Of a DNA stretch of 64,000 nucleotides, positions 17,906 through 26,928 are shown piece after piece; the first letter of the stretch is position 1; the number at the start of each line of letters is the position of its first letter. The stretch covers positions 9,114,001-9,178,000 of the forward strand of contig NC_067205.1 in the NCBI RefSeq assembly GCF_026262505.1. The letters are read 5' to 3'. Position numbers and translations under genes: made by a program. The notes below the pieces were generated by a model. It worked only from the letters and a program-made list of their open reading frames with translations. It made no database searches and was not told where the DNA came from. This DNA comes from Trichomonas vaginalis G3 (Eukaryota; Parabasalia; Trichomonadida; Trichomonadidae).

Positions 17906-18694
17906 TTATTCTTGAGCTATTTGTTGCATTTGTTGTTCTTGAGCTATTTGTTGTTGAAGTTGTTCTTGTAATACAATACTTTCACCGGTTGCATCTTCCA
18001 ATTCGAAACTTTCTGCCGTCATTGACAAATACATAGGACATAAAAGTTTTACAGGAACAAAGTTTGCGTCAACTAATGTCAACGTTATACTTGCCAAAGT
18101 GTTTGAGTTCACTAAGGTTGAAAATTCTGCATTCGAATGAACAATAGGCAAACCAGCAGAGAAAGTGTTGTTTATACGCATGAGTATCTTTTGGTCATAG
18201 TAGTTTCTGTCGACATTCGAATAGCACTTTGAACCTAAGTTTGAAACAATATATAAGATTGGTGTGCTTAATGTCAATGGAATAGACATTCCTTGTATGA
18301 CACCTTTTCCTGTTATAGGAAACTGTTGGTAGTAAAAACCAGATATAAGTTTTGTATTATAGCTCATATCGTTTATACTAAACTCAGTCGGACATCCAAA
18401 CATAATGAAACCTGCTCTAGTTGCAGCACATGTTACATCCGTCCTTAAAGTATTAAATAAGTCAACAAAACCTGTTGGTGGTATATCTGAGTAAGTATCT
18501 TCAAAGAAGTATTTTTTACCATTCACAACAACAAAGTCTTCTGGTGTCAAAAGAGCAAAACAGGCTTTAGTCGTCATCGTGTTTAAGGTCAGTTTACAAT
18601 ATCGTCCTTGAGGACTTTGTAAGTTTGTTGTTATAGAATTATATGACTCAGGGTTTTTAGTCGTAATAGTATAAACCACTATGTCTTCTGCCAT
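17906..18694 (-). CDS. Probable minor capsid (penton-like, single jelly-roll) protein
   Basis: The 262-residue frame looks whole. It is rich in beta strands (YCKLTLNTMTTKACFALL, then VVNGKKYFFED) and ends with SITLTLVDANFVPVKLL and a last strand MYLSMTAESFEL, the layout seen at the end of single jelly-roll capsid proteins. The tail is a Gln-rich repeat (EQLQQQIAQEQQMQQIAQE). It stands near the major capsid gene and carries the TTTACT-type promoter. The penton call is an inference from fold pattern; the gene at 1297 is a competing candidate. Confidence 0.55.
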   Translation of the reverse strand: MAEDIVVYTITTKNPESYNSITTNLQSPQGRYCKLTLNTMTTKACFALLTPEDFVVVNGKKYFFEDTYSDIPPTGFVDLFNTLRTDVTCAATRAGFIMFGCPTEFSINDMSYNTKLISGFYYQQFPITGKGVIQGMSIPLTLSTPILYIVSNLGSKCYSNVDRNYYDQKILMRINNTFSAGLPIVHSNAEFSTLVNSNTLASITLTLVDANFVPVKLLCPMYLSMTAESFELEDATGESIVLQEQLQQQIAQEQQMQQIAQE

Positions 18695-18734
18695 TTTTAC
18701 TTAGCAAGTAAATTTTAATGAAATGTTGTGGTCG

Positions 18735-19286
18735 TCAAATATTTTTTATGACGTCTGGGAAACTATATTTTAAGTTCAACGTTTCACCTCCTTTCATAAC
18801 GTATATCTTGTCAATGACATTATATGAAACACCACAGCAACTAATGTCGGGTTCTATTTCTTTGATGTTTATATCATCTGCCTCTGTCAAAAGTTTCAAT
18901 AGTTCTTTCAAAATTTCATGAGGTGCGATGACATATGAGTTCATTTTTACAGGGTTGTGTTCGACCAAGTTTAACATTATACTTAAAGCTTGAAAAATCT
19001 TCTCCTGAGTTTGAAGTTTGTCTTTCAGTTGTTGGTAGTCATTTCGAATATCTGCAACAGAACTTAAGTCTCTGCTAACTTCAGGGTATGTTGGTTGTTC
19101 TTTTACAGGAACTATTGTTATACCATCTTCGTCTTCGTATGGTTTCCCCACTTCAAACATCTCTTTCTTTGACATTGACAACAACACTTTGACTGTTTGT
19201 TTGAGTTGGTGAATTTAACTTCACATCTGCCACCGCCATTAAACCTTTTGAAACACTTACGCTTCTATTTTTCGGAAATGACATTT
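18735..19286 (-). pseudogene. Unknown Polinton protein with coiled coil, remnant
   Basis: It starts MSFPKNRSVSVSKGLMAVAD, has a likely coiled coil with IRNDYQQLKDKLQTQEK and a C-terminal part with Cys pair ISCCGVSYNVIDKIYVMKGG. It is divergent from the plus-strand gene at 19302, and TTTTTATTCTAAGTAAAATG precedes its start. The family is unknown. The copy is broken. Confidence 0.45.
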
Positions 19287-19301
19287 TACTTAGAATAAAA
19301 A

Positions 19302-19670
19302 GATGGACGTATTTGAGTATCTCTTCGAATTGAAGCAGAACAAAGTTTACACACACAAACAATACAAGTTCATTGACAGAATAGTTCTTTACACAAACAA
19401 TGGAAAATGTTATAGAATAGCAGTCTTTGCTGACCAAAATATTTTCATAAAGCAAAGAAAGTTGGTATAACCGAGATGGTGAAAGTTCTTGAAGCAGACA
19501 AAAATATAACAACAAAACTGACCGATATTTCTAAAGGTAAGTTTTTAATACAATACTATGTCAAAACTGGCGTACTGTCAATATTTGACGGAGAGAAGTC
19601 AGTTCAAGAACAACTTACTGACCTGCTGCCAAAAATCTGCTCGATGGAAGCTGTCGTTATGCCAATCTGA
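19302..19670 (+). pseudogene. Small unknown Polinton protein remnant
   Basis: It starts MDVFEYLFELKQNKVYTHKQ after TTTTACTTAGAATAAAAAG and includes YVKTGVLSIFDGEKSVQEQL near the end. It is convergent with the major capsid gene and overlaps its last codons. The family is unknown. The copy is broken. Confidence 0.45.
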
Positions 19671-21222
19671 GGAGCCCCAGCAGGTTTCATCGAACGAATT
19701 TTCAAAAGAGCATCTTCCGTGAAAAGTGCTATTGGTTTTGTAAACTTCTTTGCTTTCAATTCATCTGGACCGTCTCTGTCACCAGTATATTGTATTTGAA
19801 CTGTACCAACAGTTGAAATACCACCCATAAAGTCTTCTGAGTCAGCAAATGGAATGCCAAGCCAAAAGTTTGAACGGTCTCCATTTGTATATTGAGTTTT
19901 TTGAGCTCCTGTATGGGTCCATACTTTCACATATGGCATATATAGAACTTTGCATTTCAGGGTTAATGGTTGTTGTGAAGTTGTTGTTAAAGTTCATAGC
20001 ATCTAATGTCAAGTTGTATGACCTCATATCCTCAACTGTGGAATATTCTTCTCTTGGATAGTATTTGCCATCTATGTTTATATGGTATTTAATACCAGGG
20101 TTGTAAGAAACAAGAATAGTCATTTATAGTTCGTCTGAACAGTACAAACATAGTATCTGCATGTTTCATTGCAGTTGTTAAAGCAATATCTGTTCTTGCA
20201 CCTGGGTCAGCACTTTGGTTTCCAACTTCACCTGCAAAGTCTTTGACAGATATTTGGTGTATAGGGAACATAAGTGGAACTGCAATATATTTGGCAGCTA
20301 AAGCATTTGAAATATCTGGGTCCAACATATAAACGGCAAGTCTGCTTTCTATTCTCTTGCATTCAAACTGTTCGCATGTGAACTTAACTGGGTCCCAAGC
20401 AGTTCCAGCAGCATTGAAATAATAGTTTTACTTCATTGTTGAAGTTTGAGAAACCAAAGTCTAAGTCAACTTTGTCTTTGCAAAAGTCACAGAACTTGGC
20501 TCCACCAGTTCAGCTACAGTAATGCTGAATGGGTCTTGTGTTGGTGCAATGACTAAGTTATTTTTGCTTGGAGTAAGTTCAATAGAAATTTTTCCTGCCC
20601 AGTTTGGTAAGTATCTTAAAAACCTGAAGATGAGGAAAGATGACAAAGGAACTCTAAGTTTCAGTTTTACTTTAGTGGCAGCAGTTCCATCTGAACCAGA
20701 AAGGTTAACATAAACCCTGGAACGTTAGGGTCAAGTCTTCTTATTTTCTCAATAGTTGCATACTGGTCTGTTTGTTCTCTAGCTTGTGGTTGTGTACTGA
20801 GTTTCTCAAAGCGAACCATTCATAGTTTGCCCATGTTACTGTTTGAACTAAGTCAGAGTTAGAATATATCTTATATCCCATAAAAACTTCTGGAGCATAT
20901 TGGTATCCGACATAGAAAATTCCATTGCAACCTTTCTTGTCAGACAACTTGGCAGAAGGTTTTATTTCAATGTCTTTTCCACGTATAAGAATGAGTTGTC
21001 AATAGAAATAATATGAAACCTGTCGCAAGCAATATCTACTGTTGTTGAAGAACCTTCTCCAAACTCACCTACGTTTCCATAAGAAACAGCAGTTGTATAT
21101 TCGTAAGTTCCAGGAACTATTTCTGACCTTCTAATGGCATTGTCGCATTCGTTATACCATTCGGAAACATTTCCATTCATAGCATCCAAAACTGTTGGCG
21201 TTATATTCTGAGCGGCGTACAT
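19604..21222 (-). pseudogene. Major capsid protein (double jelly-roll) of the Polinton, remnant
   Basis: The span of about 540 codons and its place beside the minor capsid candidate fit the major capsid protein. Recognisable parts are YAAQNITPTVLDAMNG at the start, strand-rich segments with GTYEYTTAVSYGNVGEF, FRFLRYLPNWAGKISIEL, IHQISVKDFAGEVGNQ and NFWLGIPFADSEDFMGG. The pattern of strands, with the LPNWxGKIxI-type turn, is that of double jelly-roll proteins. TTTTTACTCATATGAAATG on the minus strand marks the start. The copy is broken at several places. Confidence 0.7.
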
Positions 21223-21289
21223 TTCATATGAGTAAAAATATAGAATAGTTGGATTTATATGTCATAATAGAACCCACGTGGACCAAGCT

Positions 21290-22817
21290 TTACTTTCTTC
21301 CTGACTGAGTTTTTAACTCTTCTTTTCCTTCATTGCCACTACTTTCACTAGATGAAGTTACTTCTTCACTACTTTCACTTTGTTCTACTCTTCTTCTTTG
21401 GTGTCGCTTTGGTAACTTGCCCTCTGCTTCAAGTTGTTGCATCTTTGCCTCATGTTCACCTAGTATGTTGTAAATTTCCCATGTCCTTTTTGCCTTTGGG
21501 CTCTGGTCGCCCATCTCAGGTACCCTATATCCTAGAAAGAGTTTGTCATAGTTTGTATTTGAGTCTTCGCGTATTGTTTGCATGACTCTTTCCTGAGTTT
21601 CCGGTTCAAGCTCTTCAAACAGAGCCTGTCCATATGGAATAAGCTCGTTTCCAAATATATGTTTTTGTAGCCATTCTGGTTTTCTTTCCATGTTACCAAC
21701 TATATCTTTTGTGAATGGGAAAGCTTTTACCCAATCTTTCAGTCTTGCGTCGTTTATTTCTGTAGTTGGTTTTATTTTGTCAAGGAACATGTTTTTCAAT
21801 ACTAACATTTCATTTGGTACTGTCCATTTGAGTTTTCTTAAATATTCATCCTTCTCATTTCATTGTCTGCAAAGTAAGTTTTTATGACATTTTGTAAACT
21901 TTCGTTTGCAAGGTCATGTACAATAGGTTCTCTTCCTTCGCCCTCCCTAACTTTCTTTCTAAACTCTTCACCAAATATACCATCTCTATGGTTCTGTGTA
22001 GTTCTTTGAGATAAATGTTTTAGAACGTCAGGTGTTATATTTCCATCAGCCATGTTCATTTCATACTGGTCCAAAATATCTGCATGTTTCATATCTTTCA
22101 ATGGCATTAAAAGCGCGCTGAAAATACCAGCTATATCTGGTTCACCATTGACTTCCATTGCGTCTACAACTTCTTGGAATTGTGGTTGTAGTTTATGAAC
22201 CACCTATCCGGGTTAGCTTTATGACCCCATCTCATTGTAGTTCCATCGTCTGCAGAAACAAAAGTAGGTTTGTTTCCATCTTGGTTAGGTTCTGAATGAA
22301 CTTTAAACAATGTTTCATTTCTATATGTTTTCTTGAAATTTAACCTTTTATTTTCACCGAGTTCATCCGAAGATTGAACGTTAAATGCTCGTAAGTAAAA
22401 AGGGTTGTTGTATTTGTGTACATTTTCTTTCAGTACTTCCATTCTATGCTGAATATTTTCATCTGGTGTTGGAGTCTTTTGTATGTCGGCAAACATTTTT
22501 CGATATTCTTCTACTATGTCAGCCGAATTTTTTTTAGACTCTTGGAAATATTCCATATTCTCCGCATACTCTTGTTGAGGGTCAAGATTTTTCGGCTGTT
22601 CCAAATCTTCATCTAGTTCTGTGAAGTTAGTTTCCAAAGGAGTGACTTGTTCGTTTCCTTCAGGCTCTTCTAGCTGTTGTTGCTGAACTATTTCTTCCAT
22701 GTCTGGTTGTATCTGAACTAGTTCTTCCTGTGGAGTTTCTTGTACCTCATCTGCTGGCATTTCATATATTCCGAGACCGTTTTTCAACAATTCCCTATCT
22801 ACGTCATCCGCATTCAT
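21290..22817 (-). pseudogene. Large acidic Polinton virion-like protein, remnant
   Basis: The first part is Glu/Gln-rich and disordered (residues 1-90, with EEIVQQQQLEEPEG), the middle is helical, and the end has TWEIYNILGEHEAKMQQLEA followed by a Ser/Glu-rich tail. The span is about 510 codons. It lies directly upstream of the capsid gene on the same strand, so a scaffold or minor virion role is plausible but not shown. The copy is broken. Confidence 0.5.
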
Positions 22818-22842
22818 AAGCTTTTGTTTCTTCGTTCCGTCT

Positions 22843-22929
22843 CTATTTTTTTACGCGTTTCATGACGAAAGTTGAATTGTCATTTAGCTCTGACATCAAA
22901 TATCTCGGAGTAAATTCATCCATGGTCAT
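22843..22929 (-). CDS. Possible 28-residue protein
   Basis: The frame MTMDEFTPRYLMSELNDNST to MKRVKK fills the gap between two larger genes on the same strand. It is short and has no recognised family. The coding character is weak evidence only. Confidence 0.3.
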   Translation of the reverse strand: MTMDEFTPRYLMSELNDNSTFVMKRVKK

Positions 22930-22949
22930 TTGGATGATATGCTATTAAA

Positions 22950-24305
22950 TCAATCCCTTACGAGCTTGTATTTTCCAGGTTTGAGATTATATCCGTTTTG
23001 GTGCTGAGCCATAAAGCTAAAATAGGTCCGGTCAGTATTTCCATCCTTGAACTTTCTAATAGCTTCTTTATATCTGTCACTAAAGTCAATACTATCTGGG
23101 AAACCACACTCTTCTTTAAGCATTTTTAAGAATTCTTGGTTTCCTTGTTCTCTACTTCTTTTATGTCCTTGCTCTGTTTGTGGTTGTTGTTGTGCAGGGT
23201 TTTGAACTGTTGGTTGCTGTGCTGGTTGTTGTGTTGGTTGCTTGTGCTGTTGTTGTGTTGGTTGTTGTTGGTTGTTGGTTGGTTGTTGTGTTGGTTTTGG
23301 TTGTTGTTGTGGTGCATGCCTGTGTCTATGTCCATGTGACGATGTAAATGTGTTAGGTAGTCCTGGTGCAGGTGCTTCTCTTGGAGGGTTTGGTGGTATA
23401 TAAGTTCCACCAGCTGGCACATATGTTCCATCTGCAGCGTAATGTCCTACCTGACTTTTCGTTTTAAGAAAGCATTTACTAGGTCTGTTTGGTCTGTTGT
23501 AACTCTTTTTCTTGACTTTTCACAACAGTTGCTCTAACGGCGTCATAGGCACTTTGAAACTGCCTGTCTCGTTGCTGCATCTGTTATTTCGTCATATTTT
23601 GTGCTACTTCTTTAACTCTTTGTCGAAACCTTCAGACTTCAGTTTCTTTCCAGATGAGAAGTCGTTCATTGTTTCACCTTACTATGAGAGCTTCGAAAGC
23701 GTTCTTAAAGTCAGCATTTGTTAAAGCTTCATTTGAACTATCTTCATCCGCTTGTATTTTTGTCCTTATTGACCCTATGAGTTGGGCTGCTTTAGCGTTG
23801 GCTTGGGCATCTAACCAGTCATTGTTAGCTTTTATATATTCTGCGCTTTCATTGCCTTTTGCATAGCCGCGTCGTTATTTTTACTTTCTTTGTGCTAAGT
23901 TTTCATACTGTACGGTTTGGTTTTGCAACTGTAAAAGTTTTTCTGCCTTTACATTTGCTTCAACTTCTTTTTATACTCATCGCTATCCATATATGTCTTC
24001 AGGCTTTTTGTTTTATCTCTTCATCTTTCAGTATTTTATATTGAGTAGTATGGTTTTTCAAATTTATGACATCTTGTTCCATTTTTGCTACTTCTGCTGC
24101 TTTTTCTGACACTTTTTTCGCATATTCCTCTGTACTTAGTTCTTTCAGTTGTTCTTCTTTCTTCTTTTCTCTACGTTTAACTCATTGAGTTTCTTTGTGT
24201 GTCTGTCATATTCTAGTTTCTTTTCGTTTTCACTTATTTGCTTCTGTATGTCTATGTTTGACTTTTTGACATCTGTTATTTGATTTTTGAGTGAACTCAA
24301 ATTCA
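22950..24305 (-). pseudogene. Coiled-coil Polinton protein with Gln/Pro/His-rich linker, remnant
   Basis: The start MNLSSLKNQITDVKKSNIDI overlaps the stop of the gene upstream as ATGA. The first half is a long Lys/Glu coiled coil; then comes a low-complexity part with SSHGHRHRHAPQQQPKPTQQ and many more Gln and Pro, and a compact end with FLKMLKEECGFPDSIDF and GYNLKPGKYKLVRD. A fibre, scaffold or core role is possible. The copy is broken at several places. Confidence 0.5.
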
Positions 24306-24563
24306 TTTGACTTTGAGGGTATAAGCTGTTCCGTCTGCAGCTCCACCATAGCCTGCCATTTTCGCTAAAAGTGCCGCTCTTAAACCTCCACTCTGTGCAC
24401 CAATAACTCGGTTTAAAAGCATAGGGTTGCTTGACATTTGTTGCAACATAGTGGGGTCATTCATCATTTGTTGTTGCAACTGTTGTTGTGGTGTTAGTTT
24501 TACTATTGGATGTTTCAATGCTCCCTTCCTCTTACGTATATTCTTACGTAGCTTACGTGGCAT
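24303..24563 (-). CDS. Small basic core-like protein, 86 residues
   Basis: It starts MPRKLRKNIRKRKGALKHPI, very basic, then has a Gln/Met-rich stretch and ends with AALLAKMAGYGGAADGTAYT. A basic, arginine-rich start followed by a glycine-rich part fits a DNA-condensing core protein such as adenovirus pX/mu, but homology is not shown. The stop overlaps the next start (ATGA). TTTTTAACTTCACTTAAAATG precedes it. The frame looks whole. Confidence 0.55.
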   Translation of the reverse strand: MPRKLRKNIRKRKGALKHPIVKLTPQQQLQQQMMNDPTMLQQMSSNPMLLNRVIGAQSGGLRAALLAKMAGYGGAADGTAYTLKVK

Positions 24564-24652
24564 TTTAAGTGAAGTTAAAAAGCGGTTTTTGACAGATGTT
24601 TATATGACACTTTTTGTTCAGCTCAAAAAACTACTCGTCAAAGTGTTGTCAG

Positions 24653-24900
24653 TTTGGTCATTTACACTCATTACGAAGAAGTCTTGACAAAACATTTTAC
24701 GAAGAAGTCTTGACAAAACATTTACGAAGAAATCTTGACAAAACATTTACGAAGAAGTCTTGACAAAACATTTACGAAGAAATCTTGACAAAACATTTAC
24801 GAAGAAGTCTTGACAAAACATTTACGAAGAAGAAGTCTTGACAAAACATTTACGAAGAAGAAGTCTTGACAAAACATTTACGATGAAATCATGACAAAAC
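24653..24900 (+). repeat. 25-bp tandem array near the right end of the Polinton
   Basis: About nine units of CATTTACGAAGAAGTCTTGA followed by CAAAA repeat with a period of 25 bp; two units have three extra bases. The same unit recurs internally at 13045-13175 and inverted at about 11660-11712. Arrays just inside the ends could be part of the terminal inverted repeat. Confidence 0.85.
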
Positions 24901-24959
24901 ATGAAAACATATATAATTTGTGAAAAGCTCCTGGAAGACCCGTATATATAAGAACTTCA

Positions 24960-25076
24960 TTTATGTGGGCTAGAGGGCGCAACGCGCCTGGAAGCTCACC
25001 CCAAGAAAAAAAAAACTTCATTATATCAATCATCCTCAGGGCTAGAAGGCACGAAGTGCCTGGAAGCCCCACTACC
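24960..25076. repeat. Terminal palindromic repeats of the Polinton
   Basis: Two units at about 24968-25003 and 25039-25072 share GGGCTAGA, a short palindrome (GGCGCAACGCGCC in one, GGCACGAAGTGCC in the other) and CTGGAAGC. A third partial unit, GCTCCTGGAAG, lies near 24927. The stems differ in sequence but keep pairing, which suggests that structure is maintained. The likely element end is the CACTACCT at 25069-25077. Confidence 0.65.
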
Positions 25077-25104
25077 TTTTTTTTTTTTTTTTTTTTTTTT
25101 TTTT
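25077..25104. repeat. Run of 28 T at the element boundary
   Basis: An uninterrupted T run directly follows the inferred end of the Polinton. It may be the target site or an expanded junction. Its exact length in the real genome is uncertain because homopolymers are hard to sequence. Confidence 0.8.
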
Positions 25105-25184
25105 CATTTCTAATGCATCCTTTCTCGTAAACATATAAAACTCATTAAAAATTACTCAGGATTTTTGAACAAACAAAGTTTTAT

Positions 25185-26774
25185 TTATCTACCAGACATT
25201 TCAGCAAGAAGTTGCTTTGCGACAGAGAATCGCTTCTTCTCTTCTGCGTGTGATACTCCATTAGCCAGCTCGGTCAATCCAATCAACCTACCTGATTCTT
25301 TAATAGAGTGCACTAACATCAACTTTTTAGTTGACCAGAAGATAACAATTTTAGTTCTGTCGTTGAAGTTGACTTGGATATCGCGATCTTCCATTCTAAA
25401 GAGTGTGGCTTCATCATTACGAATCCAGTACTTAACATGCCTAAGTGGAATGGCTGAGTTATACTTGCTACTTGGCAATTCGAACATGGATTTCGTCTTC
25501 TTTAAGCTTTCAGCGAACTTCCTCAAAATAGATAGCTTCTTTGGCTGTGCTGTATCGAATGGTTTCATTAATTCAGGTGTCTGTGTTTGATAGTTTGGCC
25601 AATATTGAACAAACTCTTCAAATGGATCCATGACCATACGACTTAAATCATTGAAGCAAGCTCCAACAGTTCCATCAATCAACAAGTAACCGAGGCCATA
25701 CTTTTCACTGTGATCGCAGAATCTTGCAACACAGTACTTTGGCATTGTTGTTTCTGGTGTTGTTGATGCTGGAGCATTTCTTGAAATGATTTGATTGATA
25801 TCCATGTTTTCTTCGCGGTGATGGGAATGCTTGACTTCTGGAACAGGAGGATTGTAAACAACTTCTGGAGCTTTCTCTGGAAGTGGTTCTGGAATTGGCT
25901 GAACACCAATTGATGTAATGAATTGGTGAACTAAGAGTTCTTGAGCGTTTGGACGAAGCTCTGGCTTGATTTGCAATGTGGACTGGATAAAATCTTTGGC
26001 AATGTGAGAAAGCCTTGGCTCAACTGGGAAATGGTATGAGCATGTTTTGATATGCTCATATGTGAGTTTAGTTCTTGCTGTTTCGAAAGGTGGACGACCA
26101 ACAAGCATGGCATATGCGCAAACTCCAATAGCCCAAATATCTACTTCATAACTGTGTCCTTTGGAAGCAGAGGTAAGAATTTCTGGGCTGAGATAGTTTG
26201 GTGTACCACACACTGTGAACTTTCTCTCATCATCGTAATCAAGCTTGGCGCTCAAGCCGAAATCTGCAATTTTGATGCGACCATCCTTTCCAACAAGGAA
26301 GTTTTCGAGCTTGAGATCGCGATGGATTACACGGTTATCGTGCAAGTATGCGAGACCTTCAAGAACATCTTTCATGATCTTTGATGATTCGAGTTCAGAG
26401 AGATGACCTGCCTTCTTAACAAGATCTCTGACTGAATGTCCTGGGCAGAGTTCAGTAACTATGTAATGATTTGTTGCATCCTCGAATGCAGCATAGCTTC
26501 TTAAAATGTTTGGATGATTTAATGAAGCTTGGATAGCAATTTCACTCTTCATTTTTTCGATTGCCTTTGGTTTTGAAATTCTTTCTTTTGGTACAACTTT
26601 CATTGCATATTCTTTTCCGGACGATTGTTCTACAACTCTGTAGACTGTGGCAAAGCCACCACGACCAAGTTCTTCCTGTCTTTTGTAAATGTAAGTGTGT
26701 CCGTGGTCCACATTAATGATAGTAAACGGGACTGAGATAGGTTTTTGCATCTGAGAATTTTTAAACGTATACAT
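25185..26774 (-). CDS. Polo-like kinase (PLK)
   Basis: The protein has 529 residues. The kinase domain (about 30-290) shows LGRGGFATVYRV, the lysine in YAMKVV, HRDLKLENFLV, DFGLSAKL and an activation loop with CGTPNYLSPEI, whose Thr is the usual activating site. The C-terminal part (about 345-525) carries two polo boxes: CVARFCDHSEKYGLGYLL then GACFND, and VKYWIRNDEATLFRMEDRDI then VNFNDRTKIVIFW. Polo boxes bind phosphorylated docking sites and direct the kinase to spindle poles, kinetochores or basal bodies. It is divergent from a DYRK kinase gene, 154 bp away. The Polinton end lies 80-100 bp beyond its stop. No clear initiator is seen before the start. Confidence 0.95.
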   Translation of the reverse strand: MYTFKNSQMQKPISVPFTIINVDHGHTYIYKRQEELGRGGFATVYRVVEQSSGKEYAMKVVPKERISKPKAIEKMKSEIAIQASLNHPNILRSYAAFEDATNHYIVTELCPGHSVRDLVKKAGHLSELESSKIMKDVLEGLAYLHDNRVIHRDLKLENFLVGKDGRIKIADFGLSAKLDYDDERKFTVCGTPNYLSPEILTSASKGHSYEVDIWAIGVCAYAMLVGRPPFETARTKLTYEHIKTCSYHFPVEPRLSHIAKDFIQSTLQIKPELRPNAQELLVHQFITSIGVQPIPEPLPEKAPEVVYNPPVPEVKHSHHREENMDINQIISRNAPASTTPETTMPKYCVARFCDHSEKYGLGYLLIDGTVGACFNDLSRMVMDPFEEFVQYWPNYQTQTPELMKPFDTAQPKKLSILRKFAESLKKTKSMFELPSSKYNSAIPLRHVKYWIRNDEATLFRMEDRDIQVNFNDRTKIVIFWSTKKLMLVHSIKESGRLIGLTELANGVSHAEEKKRFSVAKQLLAEMSGR

Positions 26775-26928
26775 TCCGTTTTCTTTCTAAATTGTTAACG
26801 ATGGTTTACATTTTATTCGGAATTTATTACATACTACTATAGGTAAAAATAAATCTCTTATTTTGAATCAAGATTGAATGAGAAATGAGATGTGTACGTT
26901 TGAAATTGTTAGAATTTTAGTGTAAAGA

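Larger units (their letters stand above)
1..25076. mobile_element. Polinton/Maverick element (TvMav-like), left end outside window
   Basis: The family is assigned from the gene set: protein-primed DNA polymerase B, retrovirus-like integrase, FtsK/HerA-type packaging ATPase, double jelly-roll capsid protein and SF3 helicase together define Polintons. The visible part is about 25 kb, longer than the usual 15-20 kb, probably because of accessory genes and repeats. The right end is inferred at the CACTACCT that precedes a T run, after terminal palindromic repeats; this gives an AG start when read inwards, as is usual for the family. The copy is a fossil with roughly 20 to 30 breaks, unevenly spread. 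Most frames remain readable over long stretches, so decay looks fairly recent. It lies about 80 bp beyond the stop of the Polo-like kinase gene. The target duplication cannot be checked because the left end is not in the window. Confidence 0.93.
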
